Positions 13,461 to 24,510 of a DNA stretch of 64,000 nucleotides are shown here, one piece after another. The notes beneath the pieces were generated by a model that saw only the letters and a list, made by a program, of their open reading frames with translations, did not search any database and had not been told where the DNA came from. This stretch comes from Sipunculus nudus. Lineage: Eukaryota; Annelida; Sipuncula; Golfingiida; Sipunculidae. The stretch's first letter is position 1. The number at the start of each line of letters is the position of its first letter. The position numbers were made by a program, and so were the translations under genes. The DNA lies in NCBI GenBank assembly GCA_026874595.1, contig CM049313.1:27714008-27778007 (forward strand). The letters run 5' to 3'.

Positions 13461-14947
13461 ACTAGATGTGTCGGAACGACACGAATGCCCCCGCCTTGAG
13501 CAAATTAGAAACATTTGTAAAATTTGGAAAATTTTTTAAGTTCAGGAGGTGTCGTATGGTCAAAAGTAGGTCTACAAGGGCAAAATGCAAACTCAATCTG
13601 TAACCGGTCATTATCAAGCAACACACCAAAAATCATGCCAGTATATGCAGGCATTGTGAAAAAAAGTCCATACATGTGCATTTTCCATAAAAATATCTGT
13701 CTTTCATGAAATTTTCTATGTTTAGGAGCCGTAAAACAATCAAAAGTAGGTCAACCGGGATGAAACGCAAACTCGATCTGTAACTGTCATTATCAGTACA
13801 AAAAATCAGTACATATGCATTTGTTATGAAAATTTATATTTTTCATGAAACTTTCTATGTTCAGGAGCAGTCAAATGGTCAAAATAGGTCAACTGAGACA
13901 AAACAAGAACTCGATCTGTAACTGGTCATTATCTGCCTACACACCAAAAATCAGGCATGAATCTGCAGGCACTGCAAAAAAAAGTCCATACATGTGCACC
14001 TTTTTATGAAATTTTCTATGTGAGAGCACCGTCAAACGGTCAAAAATAGGTCAACTGGGACAAAACGTGAACTTGATCTGTAACTGGTCATTATTTGCCC
14101 ACACACCAAAAATCAGGCCAATATCTGCAGGTATTGTGAAGAAAAGTCTGTACAAGTGTATTTGTCATGAAAAAATATATTTTACATGAAATTTTCTATG
14201 TTCAGGAGCCGTAAAACAGTCAAAAGTAGGTCAACCGGGACGAAATGCGAACTCCATCTGTAACTGGTCAATATCTGCCAACACCAAAAATCAGGCCAAT
14301 ATCTGCAGGCATTGCCAAAAAAGGTCCGTACATGTGTATTTGTCATGAAATTTCATATTTTTCATGAAATTTTCTATGTTCAGGAGCCTTAAAACGGTCA
14401 AAAGTAGGTCAACCGGGACGAAACGCGAACTCGATCTGTAACTGGTCTATATCTGCCCACACACCAAAAATTAGGCCAATATCTGCAGGCATTGCAGAAA
14501 AAAAAGTCTGTACATGTGTATCTGTCATGAATATTTCTATTTTTCATGAAATTTTCTAAGTTTAGGAGCCGTAAAACCGTCAAAAGTAGGTCAACCGGGA
14601 CGAAACACGAACTCGATCTGTAACCGGTCTATATCTGCTCACACACCAAAAATCAGGCCAATATCTGCAGGCATTGCGAAAAAAAGTCCGTACATGTGTA
14701 TTTGTCATGAATATTTCTATTTTTCATGAAATTTTCTAAGTTTAGGAGCCGTAAAACGGTCAAAAGTAGGTCACCCGGGACGAAACGCGAACTCGATCTA
14801 TAACTGGTCTATATCTGCCCACACACTAAAAATCAGGCCAATATCTGCAGGCATTGCGAAAAAAAGTCCGTACAACTGTTTGATTTCGGAATGACGGACA
14901 TGGGTAAAACTATATGCCCCGGCCACTTTGTGGCGGGGGCATAAAAA
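13461..14947 (+). mobile_element. HINE-like element, family H3, 180-bp core repeats
   Basis: It begins ACTAGATGTGTCGGAACGAC and then ATGCCCCCGCC. It ends in a strong hairpin (14915-14942, TGCCCCGGCCAC-TTT-GTGGCGGGGGCA) followed by TAAAAAT. The inverse of the 5' ATGCCCCCGCC is present in the 3' stem, as expected for a sub-terminal inverted repeat. The core has eight units spaced about 180 bp, marked by GTCAAAAGTAGGTCAACCGG at about 13559, 13740, 13880, 14039, 14220, 14399, 14580 and 14760; the third and fourth spacings are shortened to about 140 and 160 bp. There is no coding sequence. I infer a rolling-circle type non-autonomous transposon. Confidence 0.7.
14915..14942 (+). other. 3'-terminal hairpin of H3 element
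   Basis: A GC-rich stem of about 12 bp with one mismatch closes a TTT loop, directly before TAAAAAT. In Helitron/Helentron elements such a hairpin lies just inside the 3' end and is thought to terminate rolling-circle transfer. Its position here agrees with that. Confidence 0.65.
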
Positions 14948-16267
14948 TATCTTTTTGAACATTTGAAATCTTTTATTATCTCCATCTATGGATAGGTGGG
15001 GAAATTTTTGGCATTCTACTTCTTCTTATTATTATTCTGTCACTTTTTTTATCCAAATTCAATGATAATTACCTAAGATGTACCTAGCTACGATCAAAAT
15101 ACCAAGTTTCAGTTACCTTGATCTATTTTTCCAAGGTCACAAGGCTCATAAAGAGCAATTTTTTTCAGATTTTCAAGGTCAGTTTTCTTCTGATCTATTA
15201 CGGGTATGCCAATTTTATTTCCAATATATCTTTAGCAAATTTTTTTATTCACTCATGTGGAAACATATTGGATAGATAACTGAGAACTTTTCAGTTAGGC
15301 AACATTTCAAGATAAACCATCTGACCTAGAATGTTGAAACTATTAAGACGTGTCAATTACAATTTACAAGTGCAGTGGTAGTGATACCTTATTAAGTTTT
15401 TTTAATAATGTGCAAATTACGAAAATGCGACGTCACCATGCTCAACGCATCGGTCGAGACTCAAGAAGGAACCATCAAATTCCAGTTCTGTTCTACACAA
15501 CTAAAGTTCTAACTGAAGTGATTTATACTGCATGTACAAACATTTGAGTGAATGGGGCTAAAAATCAAGGTCACAGTACAGGTCAAAATGTAGATGGTCA
15601 TATCTCATTAACAACTTATAAGATATCAAGCTTATACAATGATTATCAGTCAAAAAGGATAGTTAACTCTGTTTCTTATTATCAGTTTTTAATAAGCAGA
15701 AGCAGTTACAATGTTACATCACTTCCGGTTTGCACGATCCCCTTCGCAGCTGTCGAACCCAAAACTGTTGTATTTCTAGTATATCAAAAGACGTAATAAC
15801 GTAATTTTAAGTGCAATGCAAAGTTTGGTTATACGATCTTTATTACTTCTTGAATAATATGCAAATTACAAAAAAGTGATGTCAGCATTTCAGCTCAAGG
15901 CGAAAACTCATGAAGGAACGACCAAATGCCATGTTTTCTGTTTTACTTAACTATCTATCCAAAAACTAAAAGAGATGGGGAAAAGTTAGATGAGTGGGAA
16001 ACCCTACAGGGAGAATCGAGGGAAGGGGGCGTATGACGATTAGAAGAATTACTGAAATAAAGGGTTTTCAACTCCTCTGTAGTTATATTACCTCTGCGTA
16101 GGAAAATACCTCGCATTATGTACATTCACACATCTCATGCAATTGATCATTTTGTGGATAAATTATATGAGCACTTTTATCATTTTAACATGTTGTATTA
16201 CTACTAATAAAAAAAAATATTAACAGTCTGCACAGTCTGGATAACAATGAATCAAACATATAAAAAT
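14948..16267. other. Intergenic, no supported gene
   Basis: I see only short chance frames. Two similar passages (near 15395-15520 and 15850-15960, sharing TAATATGCAAATTAC-type text and GACGTCA/GATGTCA) suggest a diverged internal repeat of about 450 bp. Its nature is unknown. Confidence 0.35.
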
Positions 16268-17268
16268 ACTAGATGTGGTCGGACAATGGTCCTCAGAAGG
16301 CCCCGCGTTTCTGCTAGTGCTGGACTAGTTTACATATGAGTGAAAAATTAAGTTAAATTTTAAAAATATCACAAACAGAAACAGGTTTTTATCCATATGC
16401 ATGAGGGAAAAAATCATACTGGATTAAAGAAGATATGTCTGAAATAATGTGTGCAATAGAAAATCACCGAATGTAGTCTGTTAGCCATATTTGAAGTCTG
16501 TTATTCAATAGGTCTGGAGCCCTCATAGGGACCAATGATCCCTGTAAATGTGGAAAAGCTGAAGTATGTTGTTATTTAGTTATCATGCACAAAAGATAAT
16601 CAGCAAACTGGACAGTGGCGGCCTTATTGAAATTCCTACAGGTCTGTAATTCAAAAGATCTGGAGCCCTTACAGGTACCAATCATCCCTGTGAATTTGGG
16701 AAGGCTGCAGTATGTTGTTGTTGAATTATCGCGCGTGAAAGAAAATCAGCGGTAGGGCTGTGCTGGCCATATTTGAATTCCGACAGGTCTGTAAATCAAT
16801 AGGTCTGGAGCACTAATAGGTACCAAACTCCCTGTGAATTTTGGAAAGCTGCAGTATGTTGTTGTTGAGTTATCGTGTGCGAAAGAAAATCAGCGATTGG
16901 GCTGTGGCGGCCATATCTGAATTCCGACAAGTGTGTAATTCGATAGGTCTGGAGCCCTAATAGGTACCAATCATCCCTGTGAATTTGAGAAAGCTGCAGT
17001 ATGTTGTTATTGAGTTATTGCGTGCGAAAGAAAATCAGCGATTGGGCTGTGGCGGCCATATTTGAATTTTGACAAGTCTGTAATTTGATAAGTCTGGAGC
17101 CATCATAGGTACCAATCATCCCTGTGAATTTGGGAAAGCTGCAGTATGTTGTTGTTGAGTTATCGCGTGCGAAAGAAAGTGTCTCTGACGGAAGGGCGGA
17201 TGGACGGAAGGACGGACTGACACGGTGATCACTATAGGGCACCGCTTGTCAAGCGGGGCCCTAATAAT
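16268..17268 (+). mobile_element. HINE-like element, family H4, 145-bp core repeats
   Basis: It begins ACTAGATGTGGTCGGACAAT, like family H3, then AGAAGGCCCCGC. It ends with a hairpin at 17237-17261 (GGGCACCGCTT-GTC-AAGCGGGGCCC) followed by TAATAAT. The core has five units spaced 143-146 bp, marked by AGGTCTGGAGCC at about 16512, 16658, 16801, 16946 and 17092, each with GAAAGCTGCAGTATGTTGTT. GACGGAC repeats lie just before the hairpin, as in family H1. The shared ACTAGATGTG start and the same architecture indicate one mobilisation system for H3 and H4. Confidence 0.7.
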
Positions 17269-17280
17269 ATTCACCATATA

Positions 17281-17486
17281 TTATTCATCATGGTACTGAT
17301 GGATAACAGAAAAGGTCAGTAACAGTCACAATACTGCTACTGATGGATAACAGAGAAGGTCAGTAACAGTCACAATACTGGTACTGATGGATAATAGAGA
17401 ATGTCAGTAACAGTCACAATACTGGTGCTGATGGATAACAGAGAAAGTCAGTAACAGTCACAATACTGGTACTGATGGATAATAGA
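17281..17486. repeat. 44-bp minisatellite, left part
   Basis: Units of about 44 bp (CAGTAACAGTCACAATACTG plus GTACTGATGGATAACAGAGA) run up to 17486. There the array is cut by an H2 insertion and resumes at 18571. This is not a CRISPR array: the repeat and the apparent spacer are both conserved. Confidence 0.85.
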
Positions 17487-18568
17487 ACAAGGCCTACAGG
17501 CCTAATGTGAATCTGTGCAAAGTTATGGAGTATGAATGGAGGTTTATTTTTGGAATTTAATATTGATCCTCTTATGTCCTGCATATTTTTCTTAGTCATT
17601 ATGATTTAAGAAATGGACGTTTTAGACCTGCAAGTTTTGGACTAGGACATTTTATAATTAGGATGTATCAGTCAGGATTTTTCGGATATGTTCTTTTTGC
17701 CAGGGAGGATTATTGGAACAGATAAATGGACAATTTGGCAGCATGGTTTCGGAGAAAAACATTGTCTAGACACCAGACAGAGCCAGGTCAGTTGCCATGG
17801 TGATGTCTGGACCCCACCTGGTTGTACTGAGTGACCTCTTGATTTGGCTGCTGAAACTCAGCATGTTGTCATATCTGTTTTCAAACACAGCAAGCCCTTT
17901 CCAAATGGCTACACTGCTTTTTTAAAGCTGCCTTTACCAAATCTATTCTTATAAAACTGACAGAACCCTACCATAGAATAATTCTTGTAAAGTTTAAACC
18001 AATCAGCTTAACAGTTTCATCATAAATCAGTGTATAAGCTAGAAGAGTCTAAAATTACATTTTCGCTTGTAAAAAACAGATCAATGTAGGTGGCGCCACC
18101 AATACCTCAATTTCGGATATGACATATGTGACAAACATTGGCATAAAATTTGGTGATGATAGCTCCAACCGTTTCTGAGATTGAAATTTTAGTGTGCTTT
18201 TTAGGACAGATGACTAAGTTCAACCTCCTGGAACTCGGCCAAAAATTTCCGAACTGGAACCATTTGAACAAACTTGAGAGAGATTGTTCCAGGGATCATT
18301 TCTGTGAAATATGGGACAATTTGGCTGGACAGTTTCGGAGAAGAAGATTTTTAAAGCTTTTTTTAGCTTTTTCCATATAAAATCTAAGAAAATGCAGTTA
18401 GAAAAAAAATAAACAAAATCCGTGTTTTCCAGATGACTGATTATTTGCAAAAAAATTTGTGATGCTGGCTCCTGCCTTTTTTTAATAAGCTATGGTTAAC
18501 GTACAGATGATGCACGACGCAACGACGGACGACGCCGTACAATCGCATTAGCACACAGTTTCACTTAA
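17487..18568 (-). mobile_element. HINE-like element, family H2, inserted in minisatellite
   Basis: On the minus strand it starts near 18568 (TTTTAAGTGAAACTGTGTGC then TAATGCGATTG) and ends at 17487 (ATTAGGCCTGTAGGCCTTGT). Both ends match the larger H2 copy at 38312-42190. It splits a 44-bp minisatellite, so its boundaries are read directly from where the array stops (17486) and restarts (about 18569). Positions 18060-18560 contain GGTGGCGCCACC (18089-18100) and align with 41700-42190. No obvious target duplication is present, consistent with rolling-circle insertion. Confidence 0.75.
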
Positions 18569-19180
18569 AAGTCAGTAACAGTCCCAATACTGGTACTGAT
18601 GGATAACAGAGAAAGTCAGTAAAAGTCCCAATACTGGTACTGATGGATAACAGAGAAAGTCAGAAACAGTCACAATACTGGTACTGATGGATAACAGAGA
18701 AAGTCAGTGACAGTCACAATACTGGTACTGATGGATAACAGAGAAAGTCAGTAACAGTCACAATACTGGTACTGATGGATAACAGAGAAAGTCAGAAACA
18801 GTCACAATACTGGTACTGATGGATAACAGAGAAAGTCAGTAACAGTCCCAATACTGGTACTGATGGATAACAGAGAAAGTCAGTAACAGTCACAATACTG
18901 GTACTGATGGATAACAGAGAAAGTCAGTAACAGTCACAATACTGGTACTGATGGATAATAGAGAATGTCAGTAACAGTCACAATACTGGTGCTGATGGAT
19001 AACAGAGAAAGTCAGTAACAGTCACAATACTGGTAATAATGCATCATGGAGAAAATCAGTAAGTCACACCACTGGTACTGATGCATAAAAAAGAAAGTCA
19101 GTAACAGTCACAATTTTGGCATTGATGTGTAACAGAGAAAATCAGTAACAATAACAACACTGGTACTGATGGTAAATGGA
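18569..19180. repeat. 44-bp minisatellite, right part, about 13 copies
   Basis: About 13 units of 44 bp run from the end of the H2 insertion. The first ten are nearly uniform (unit starts at 18661 and 18705 give the 44-bp period). The last three (after 19030) are diverged with small indels, which is typical of an array edge. It lies about 1.4 kb beyond the 3' end of the LRR gene. Confidence 0.9.
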
Positions 19181-20615
19181 GAAAGGCAAAAAAAATATAA
19201 AGTTTGAAATATTATAAAAATAAATTGTATAAAAGACCACAGAAGGCTCAACAGACACACTGTGAAAAGGGCACTTGATTAACTGCCTGTTATAACAACC
19301 CCTGATAAACTTTGTCAGTCAGTAAAGAGAGAACAGCTGATGCTGAAGATAAAAAGAAAGCTCTCTATTAGATCAGAGTAAGCACTGATCAGGGGAACTG
19401 TGTACATGGAATGAAACCAAGAACATATACTGCACTGGTAATAATAATCCCTGAATCAAATGCAGTCACCAGCATCAGTGTTTACTGATTTTCAGCAGAA
19501 GTTCATGGAAATAACTACTAAAACAATACCACTTATTGAAGGATAGACTCTCTGACAGATGTGTATTACTGAACAAAACATATTTCAGCAGTTACCAGTC
19601 AACAAGAGTTAAAGTCCATTTTGGACTTTGACCTTAGAAATTTGTTCAAAATGAGGAGAATTCACTTTGTATATGATACTGTGGGAAACACTTGCAGCAT
19701 TGACAGGTTTTGTACAAGTGACAAGAGCACCTGCACAATCTATCTAGGAGCAGACTGTTAACTCCTGGTGTTACATTAAATACAAGACTGAACTAAGCCT
19801 TGATTGTGAATACTCTAAGCAGTATTTCTGTTTTATCATTTATAAAGTTATTGTATTGTCTAGAATTAGTTAACATTTTATGACTTTTAATTAAAGAGAG
19901 TTTCATCCAATTTATCCCATTTGTATCTCTATGAGTAGATACATGTCAAAATGTAAGACTATTTAGCTGCCTCATTACACCCTTCAGTTGCACCTTGCTG
20001 ATAGACTATGCCTTTGTAATATTTAATGATAATTTTTTTAATGATGCAGAAACCTACTGAAAATTTAAAGCTTATGTATTCAATCACTGTTAAGAAATCT
20101 GTTATTTAGAATGTTCTACTCCAAATCATATGTAACAGTTAAAGTGAAGGTTTCACAGCTGCTAGGGCATTTTTATACAATGTCTTTACTTCAAACTATG
20201 CATACTGATAGGAAGACACCTCTGAATGAAGAATACAATTTAATCTTAATGATCCATGTAAGCTATTGACTATTGAGCTATAAATCCGATGTGACTATTA
20301 TTTACTATCTCAAAGTTACCATTTAACATGTACAAACAAGTTTAATACAGGTACGGCCATCAGCCTTTAAAGTTATTCCAGACAAAAAGGCACAGAAAAT
20401 TTCAAGCAACCAAAGCTTCAATTATTGAAATTATGGAGCTGCTTCCTGAATTTCACTGAAAATGGACGGATTTTAATCAATATTCAATTACCACCTTTAA
20501 TGAGACCTATTTAATTGATCTGACTGAGATATGCTGAGAAGCCAGTAGTTTTGCTATAAAAACACTGATTTACAACATGGCTGACTTTTAATCAACATAA
20601 CTATGACAACATATG
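19181..20615 (-). other. Downstream region of LRR gene, possible 3' UTR
   Basis: This lies 3' of the minus-strand LRR coding sequence. I see no repeat signature and no other gene, so the part nearest 20615 is probably 3' UTR. ATTAAA-type signals (TTTAAT on the plus strand) occur at about 20588, 20505, 20471 and 20343, but the polyadenylation site cannot be chosen from sequence alone. Confidence 0.35.
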
Positions 20616-21689
20616 CTAACATTCAGATCCAGAGATAAGTTTAGTATTTTCCTCCATCTGGTTTCTTCTGAAGTTGGGCAAACTAAGAAGTACAACTTGG
20701 TCAGCCTGCTGTCGGGTTGTTCTTCGGTTCATTTTACTGGATATAACTGCAACAGCAATTACAAATATTACAAAAAGACACAGGCAAATGGAAAGAAAAA
20801 CCGGTAGAATGCGTGAACTATGAAGCTGCTTTTTGTAAGTGGCTGGTAGCCTAACATTTGGCAGAGACATGATGAAGTGTAACTCACTGGGAGCTATGTG
20901 TGCAACAGGATTACCATTTAGGAACAGGGTATGTAACCTTGGGCATGCACTGAATGTGCCTTTGTCAATGTAAGTGATGTTGTTATAAGAAAGGTCAAGT
21001 AATTCCAAGTTATCCAGGTGGAGTGGGGGGAGTGATGCTATCAGGTTATGAGACAGCAGAGCTTCCCTGACTGATCCTGGCAGTTCTGGTGCTTGGGCTA
21101 GTCTGTTTCTGCTGATATCTACAGCACTTAAGCCTGCTAGTCTGGACAGATTTGCTTCTTGAATCTGGTTGTTCAGAAGGCTGAGAGTACCAAGCTTGTC
21201 TGATGTCCAGTTGTCTGGCCATGCTGTGAGTTTGTTTGAGTCCAACATAAGTTCTCTCAAGTTTTGAAAGTTTTTTTTTGGAAGCTGTGTCAACAGATTA
21301 TTTTGAAGTTCAACATACTCAATGCTCTGAGGGAGCTCTGGAAAATGCTCAATCTTGTTCATGGACAAAAACAAACGCTTCAGATGAATTAAGTCCTTCA
21401 AAGTGTCATGCCTGATCACAGACGGGCCATCATTTATCAGATGGATATCCTCTAATCTTGTGTAACGCCTGAAATCATCAGCAGTCAATTGATATCCATG
21501 GTAACCATCAATACCAAGTCTGGTAAGGTTGACTGGCAGTGATTCTGGGACTCGGCTACATACTTGACACTGATAGGCTAAACCTCCCCATGTCCCTGAC
21601 ACGTCCAGGCATGAAGAACATGCTGCATCCTCCACTCCAAACACCGATGGAAGCAAAATCCCAAACACGGTCAGTTCAATGCTCTTCAT
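20616..21689 (-). CDS. Leucine-rich repeat single-pass membrane protein
   Basis: This 357-residue protein is encoded in one coding exon. Residues 1-18 form a signal peptide. An N-terminal cysteine cluster follows (C24, C27, C41, C44; two CxxC pairs), then about eight leucine-rich repeats between roughly 78 and 265, with LxxLxLxxN-type cores at N111, N152, N174, N195, N215, N237 and N260. Residues 294-318 form one hydrophobic transmembrane helix. A basic stop-transfer (KMNRR) and a cytoplasmic tail of about 40 residues follow. NxS/T sites are at N54, N160, N180 and N237. The tail has no TIR or kinase domain and there is no cysteine-rich LRR C-terminal cap, so it is not a Toll-like receptor. 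Such proteins generally act in cell-surface recognition or adhesion; the ligand cannot be inferred. The ATG is 2 nt after a splice acceptor, so a non-coding upstream exon is expected. Confidence 0.87.
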   Translation of the reverse strand: MKSIELTVFGILLPSVFGVEDAACSSCLDVSGTWGGLAYQCQVCSRVPESLPVNLTRLGIDGYHGYQLTADDFRRYTRLEDIHLINDGPSVIRHDTLKDLIHLKRLFLSMNKIEHFPELPQSIEYVELQNNLLTQLPKKNFQNLRELMLDSNKLTAWPDNWTSDKLGTLSLLNNQIQEANLSRLAGLSAVDISRNRLAQAPELPGSVREALLSHNLIASLPPLHLDNLELLDLSYNNITYIDKGTFSACPRLHTLFLNGNPVAHIAPSELHFIMSLPNVRLPATYKKQLHSSRILPVFLSICLCLFVIFVIAVAVISSKMNRRTTRQQADQVVLLSLPNFRRNQMEENTKLISGSEC

Positions 21690-21705
21690 TTCTGTAAAAT
21701 CAAGT
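21690..21705 (-). other. Splice acceptor before LRR start codon
   Basis: Read on the minus strand, a pyrimidine-bearing TTGATTTTACAG ends at 21692, and AA then ATG follow. This fits a 3' splice site of an intron in the 5' UTR. The donor and first exon are not identifiable in the window; if the intron is long it may contain the 38-bp minisatellite at 22.2-24.5 kb. Confidence 0.55.
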
Positions 21706-22187
21706 GGAAAAAATGTTACTGAAGGAAACCTGCTGTCCCTGTTAATAGTGCTATGTTCTCTGGAACTGACTCACCAACCTTCCATCTCATATTCCTGTGA
21801 AATTATACCTTGACATTATAATACCATTTGGCTCTTACATGTTTACCTTTTTAATCTTATGAAAGCACACACAATGACAGCAGATCAAGCTCACAAATAT
21901 AAGCACTTGATAAGCAAAATTCTGCAGTTTTTCTATTGCTGGATACTTGTGATTTTTGTGAAAGGAACATAGTTCTGGAATACATAATTTGCACTCAGCA
22001 ACAATCAGGGTAAAATGCTTATTTTCAGGAGCCTAGAATCTTATGTGACTGCTTTAAATAGCAAAACACAGAGCTGTAAAATCTGGAGTGTTAAATCATT
22101 AAGGGACATCTGCCATCTGATTGCCTGGTTCTCTTAGGATCAGTTCCCATACCAAGATATGAGTTTGTCAAGACAATAAAACCAAGA
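21706..22187. other. Probable 5' UTR intron or upstream region of LRR gene
   Basis: Non-repetitive AT-rich sequence with no frame or promoter motif that I can defend. Confidence 0.3.
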
Positions 22188-22224
22188 TTGTCTCATCCAA
22201 ATGGATGTACTAAAACTCAACAGT

Positions 22225-24510
22225 TACTGGCTTTCAACTGCCCATATCCACCCCTCAACAGTCACACACTTTCCAATGTCCAAGGCCACCCCTCAACAGT
22301 CACACACTTTTCACTGTCCAAGGCCACCCCTCAACAGTCACACACTTTCATATGTCCATGGCCACCCCTAAACAGTCACACACTATCCATTGACCATGGC
22401 CACCCCTCAACAGTCACTAATGTTCCACTGACCATGGCCACCCCTCAACAGTCACACACTTTCATATGTCCATGGCCACCCCTCAACAGTCACACACTGT
22501 CAAATGTCCAAGGCCACCCCTCAACAGTCACACACTTTCAAATGTCCATGGCAACCCTCATTAGCCAAACACTCTTCACTGCCCATGGCTACCCCTCAAC
22601 AGTTGCACACTTTCCACTGCCCATGGCCACCATTCAACAGTAAAACACTTTCCACTGTCCATGGCCACCCCTCAACAGTCACACACTATCAACTGTCCTA
22701 GGCCACCCCACAACAGTCACACACTATCCACTGACCATGGCCACCCCTCAACAGTCACACACTTTCCACTGTCCAAGGCCACCCCTCAACAGTCACACAC
22801 TATAAACTGTCCAAGGCCACCCCACAACAGTCACACACTATCCACTGACCATGGCCATCCCTCAACAGTCACACACTTTCCACTGTCCAAGGCCACCCCT
22901 CAACAGTCACACACTTTCCACTGTCCAAGGCCACCCCTCAACAGTCACACACTTTCCACTGTCCAAGGCCACCCCTCAACAGTCACACGCTTTCCACTGT
23001 CCAAGGTCATACCTCAACAGTCACACACTTTCCACTGTCCAAGGCCACCCCTCAACAGTCACACACTTTCCACTGTCCAAGGCCACCCCTCAACAGTCAC
23101 TAATTTCCACTATCCAAGGCTACCCCACATCAGTCACACACTTTCCACTGTCCAAGGCCACCCCTCAACAGTCACACACTTTCCACTGCCAATACCCAGC
23201 CCTAAACAGACACACACTTTCATATGTCCATGGCCGACCCTCAACATTCACACACTTTCAAATGTCCATGGCCATCCCTCAACAGTCACACACTTTTCTC
23301 TGCCCATGGCCAACATCAACAGTCAAACACTTTCCACTGTCAATGGCCACCCCTCAACAGTCACAAACTATGAACTGTCCAAGACCACCCCACAACAGTC
23401 ACACACTATCCACTGACCATGGCCATCCCTCAACAGTCACACACCTTCCACTGTCCAAGGCCACCCCTCAACAGTCACACACTTTCAACTGCCAATACCC
23501 AGCCCTAAACAGACACACACTTTCATATGTCCATGGCCACCCCTCAACAGTCACACACTTTCAAATGTCCATGGCCATCCCTCAACGGTCACACACTTTC
23601 AAATGTCCAAGGCCACCTCTCAACAGTCACACACTTTCAAATGTCCAAGGCCACCACTCAACAGTCACACACTTTCAAATGTCCATGGCAACCCTCATTA
23701 GCCAAACACTCTCCACTGCCCATGGCCACCCCTCAACAGTTGCACACTTTCCACTGCCCATGGCCACCATTAAACAGTCAAACAATTTCCACTGTCCATG
23801 GCCACCCCTCAACAGTCACACACTATCAACTGTCCAAGGCCACCCCACAACAGTCACACATTATCCACTGACCATGGCCACCCCTCAACAGTGACACACT
23901 TTCCACTGCCCATGGCCACCCCTCAACAGTTGCACACTTTCCACTGCCCATGGCCACCATTAAACAGTCAAACACTTTCCACTGTCCAAGGCCACCCCTC
24001 AACAGTCACACACTTTCCACTGTCCAAGGCCATCCCTCAACAGTCAAACACTTTCCACTGTCCAAGGCCATCCCTCAACAGTGACACACTTTCAACTGTC
24101 CAACGCCACCCCTAAACAGTCACACACTTTCCACTGCCCAAGACCACCCCTCAACAGTCACATACTTTCCACTGCCCATGGCCACCCCTCAACAGTCACA
24201 CACTTTCCACTGTCCAAGGCCACCCCTCAACAGTCACACACTTTCCACTGTCCAAGGCCACCCCTCAACAGTCACACACTATCCACTGACCATGGCCACC
24301 CCTCAACAGTCACACACTTTCCACTGTCCAAGGCCACCCCTCATCAGTCACACATTATCCACTGACCATGGCCATCCCTCAACAGTCACACACTATCCAC
24401 TGACCATGGCCACCCCTCAACAGTCACACAATTTCCACTGACCATGGCCACCCCTCAACAGTCACACATTATCCACTGACCATGGCCACCCATCAAAAGT
24501 CACACTCTTC
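22225..24510. repeat. 38-bp minisatellite, about 60 copies
   Basis: The unit is CACCCCTCAACAGTCACACA followed by CTTTCCACTGTCCAAGGC, 38 bp (unit starts at 22861 and 22899 give the period). Variants alternate between CCATGG and CCAAGG cores and between ACTTTCCACTG and ACTATCCACTGACC. Larger blocks recur (for example 22520-22700 against 23660-23830), so the array expanded by multi-unit duplication. Because 38 is not a multiple of three and the unit lacks plus-strand stops, all three plus frames stay open and give apparent His/Pro/Ser-rich proteins up to 347 residues. These frames have no independent coding support. Confidence 0.95.

Noticed and set aside
17281-19180. CRISPR-like regular repeat array
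   Set aside because: The 44-bp units are conserved along their full length with no variable spacers, and the sequence is eukaryotic; it is a minisatellite.
22188-24441. Large His/Pro/Ser-rich open frames (up to 347 codons) on the plus strand
   Set aside because: They are produced by a 38-bp minisatellite with no stop in three frames; no start context, splice signal or domain supports translation.
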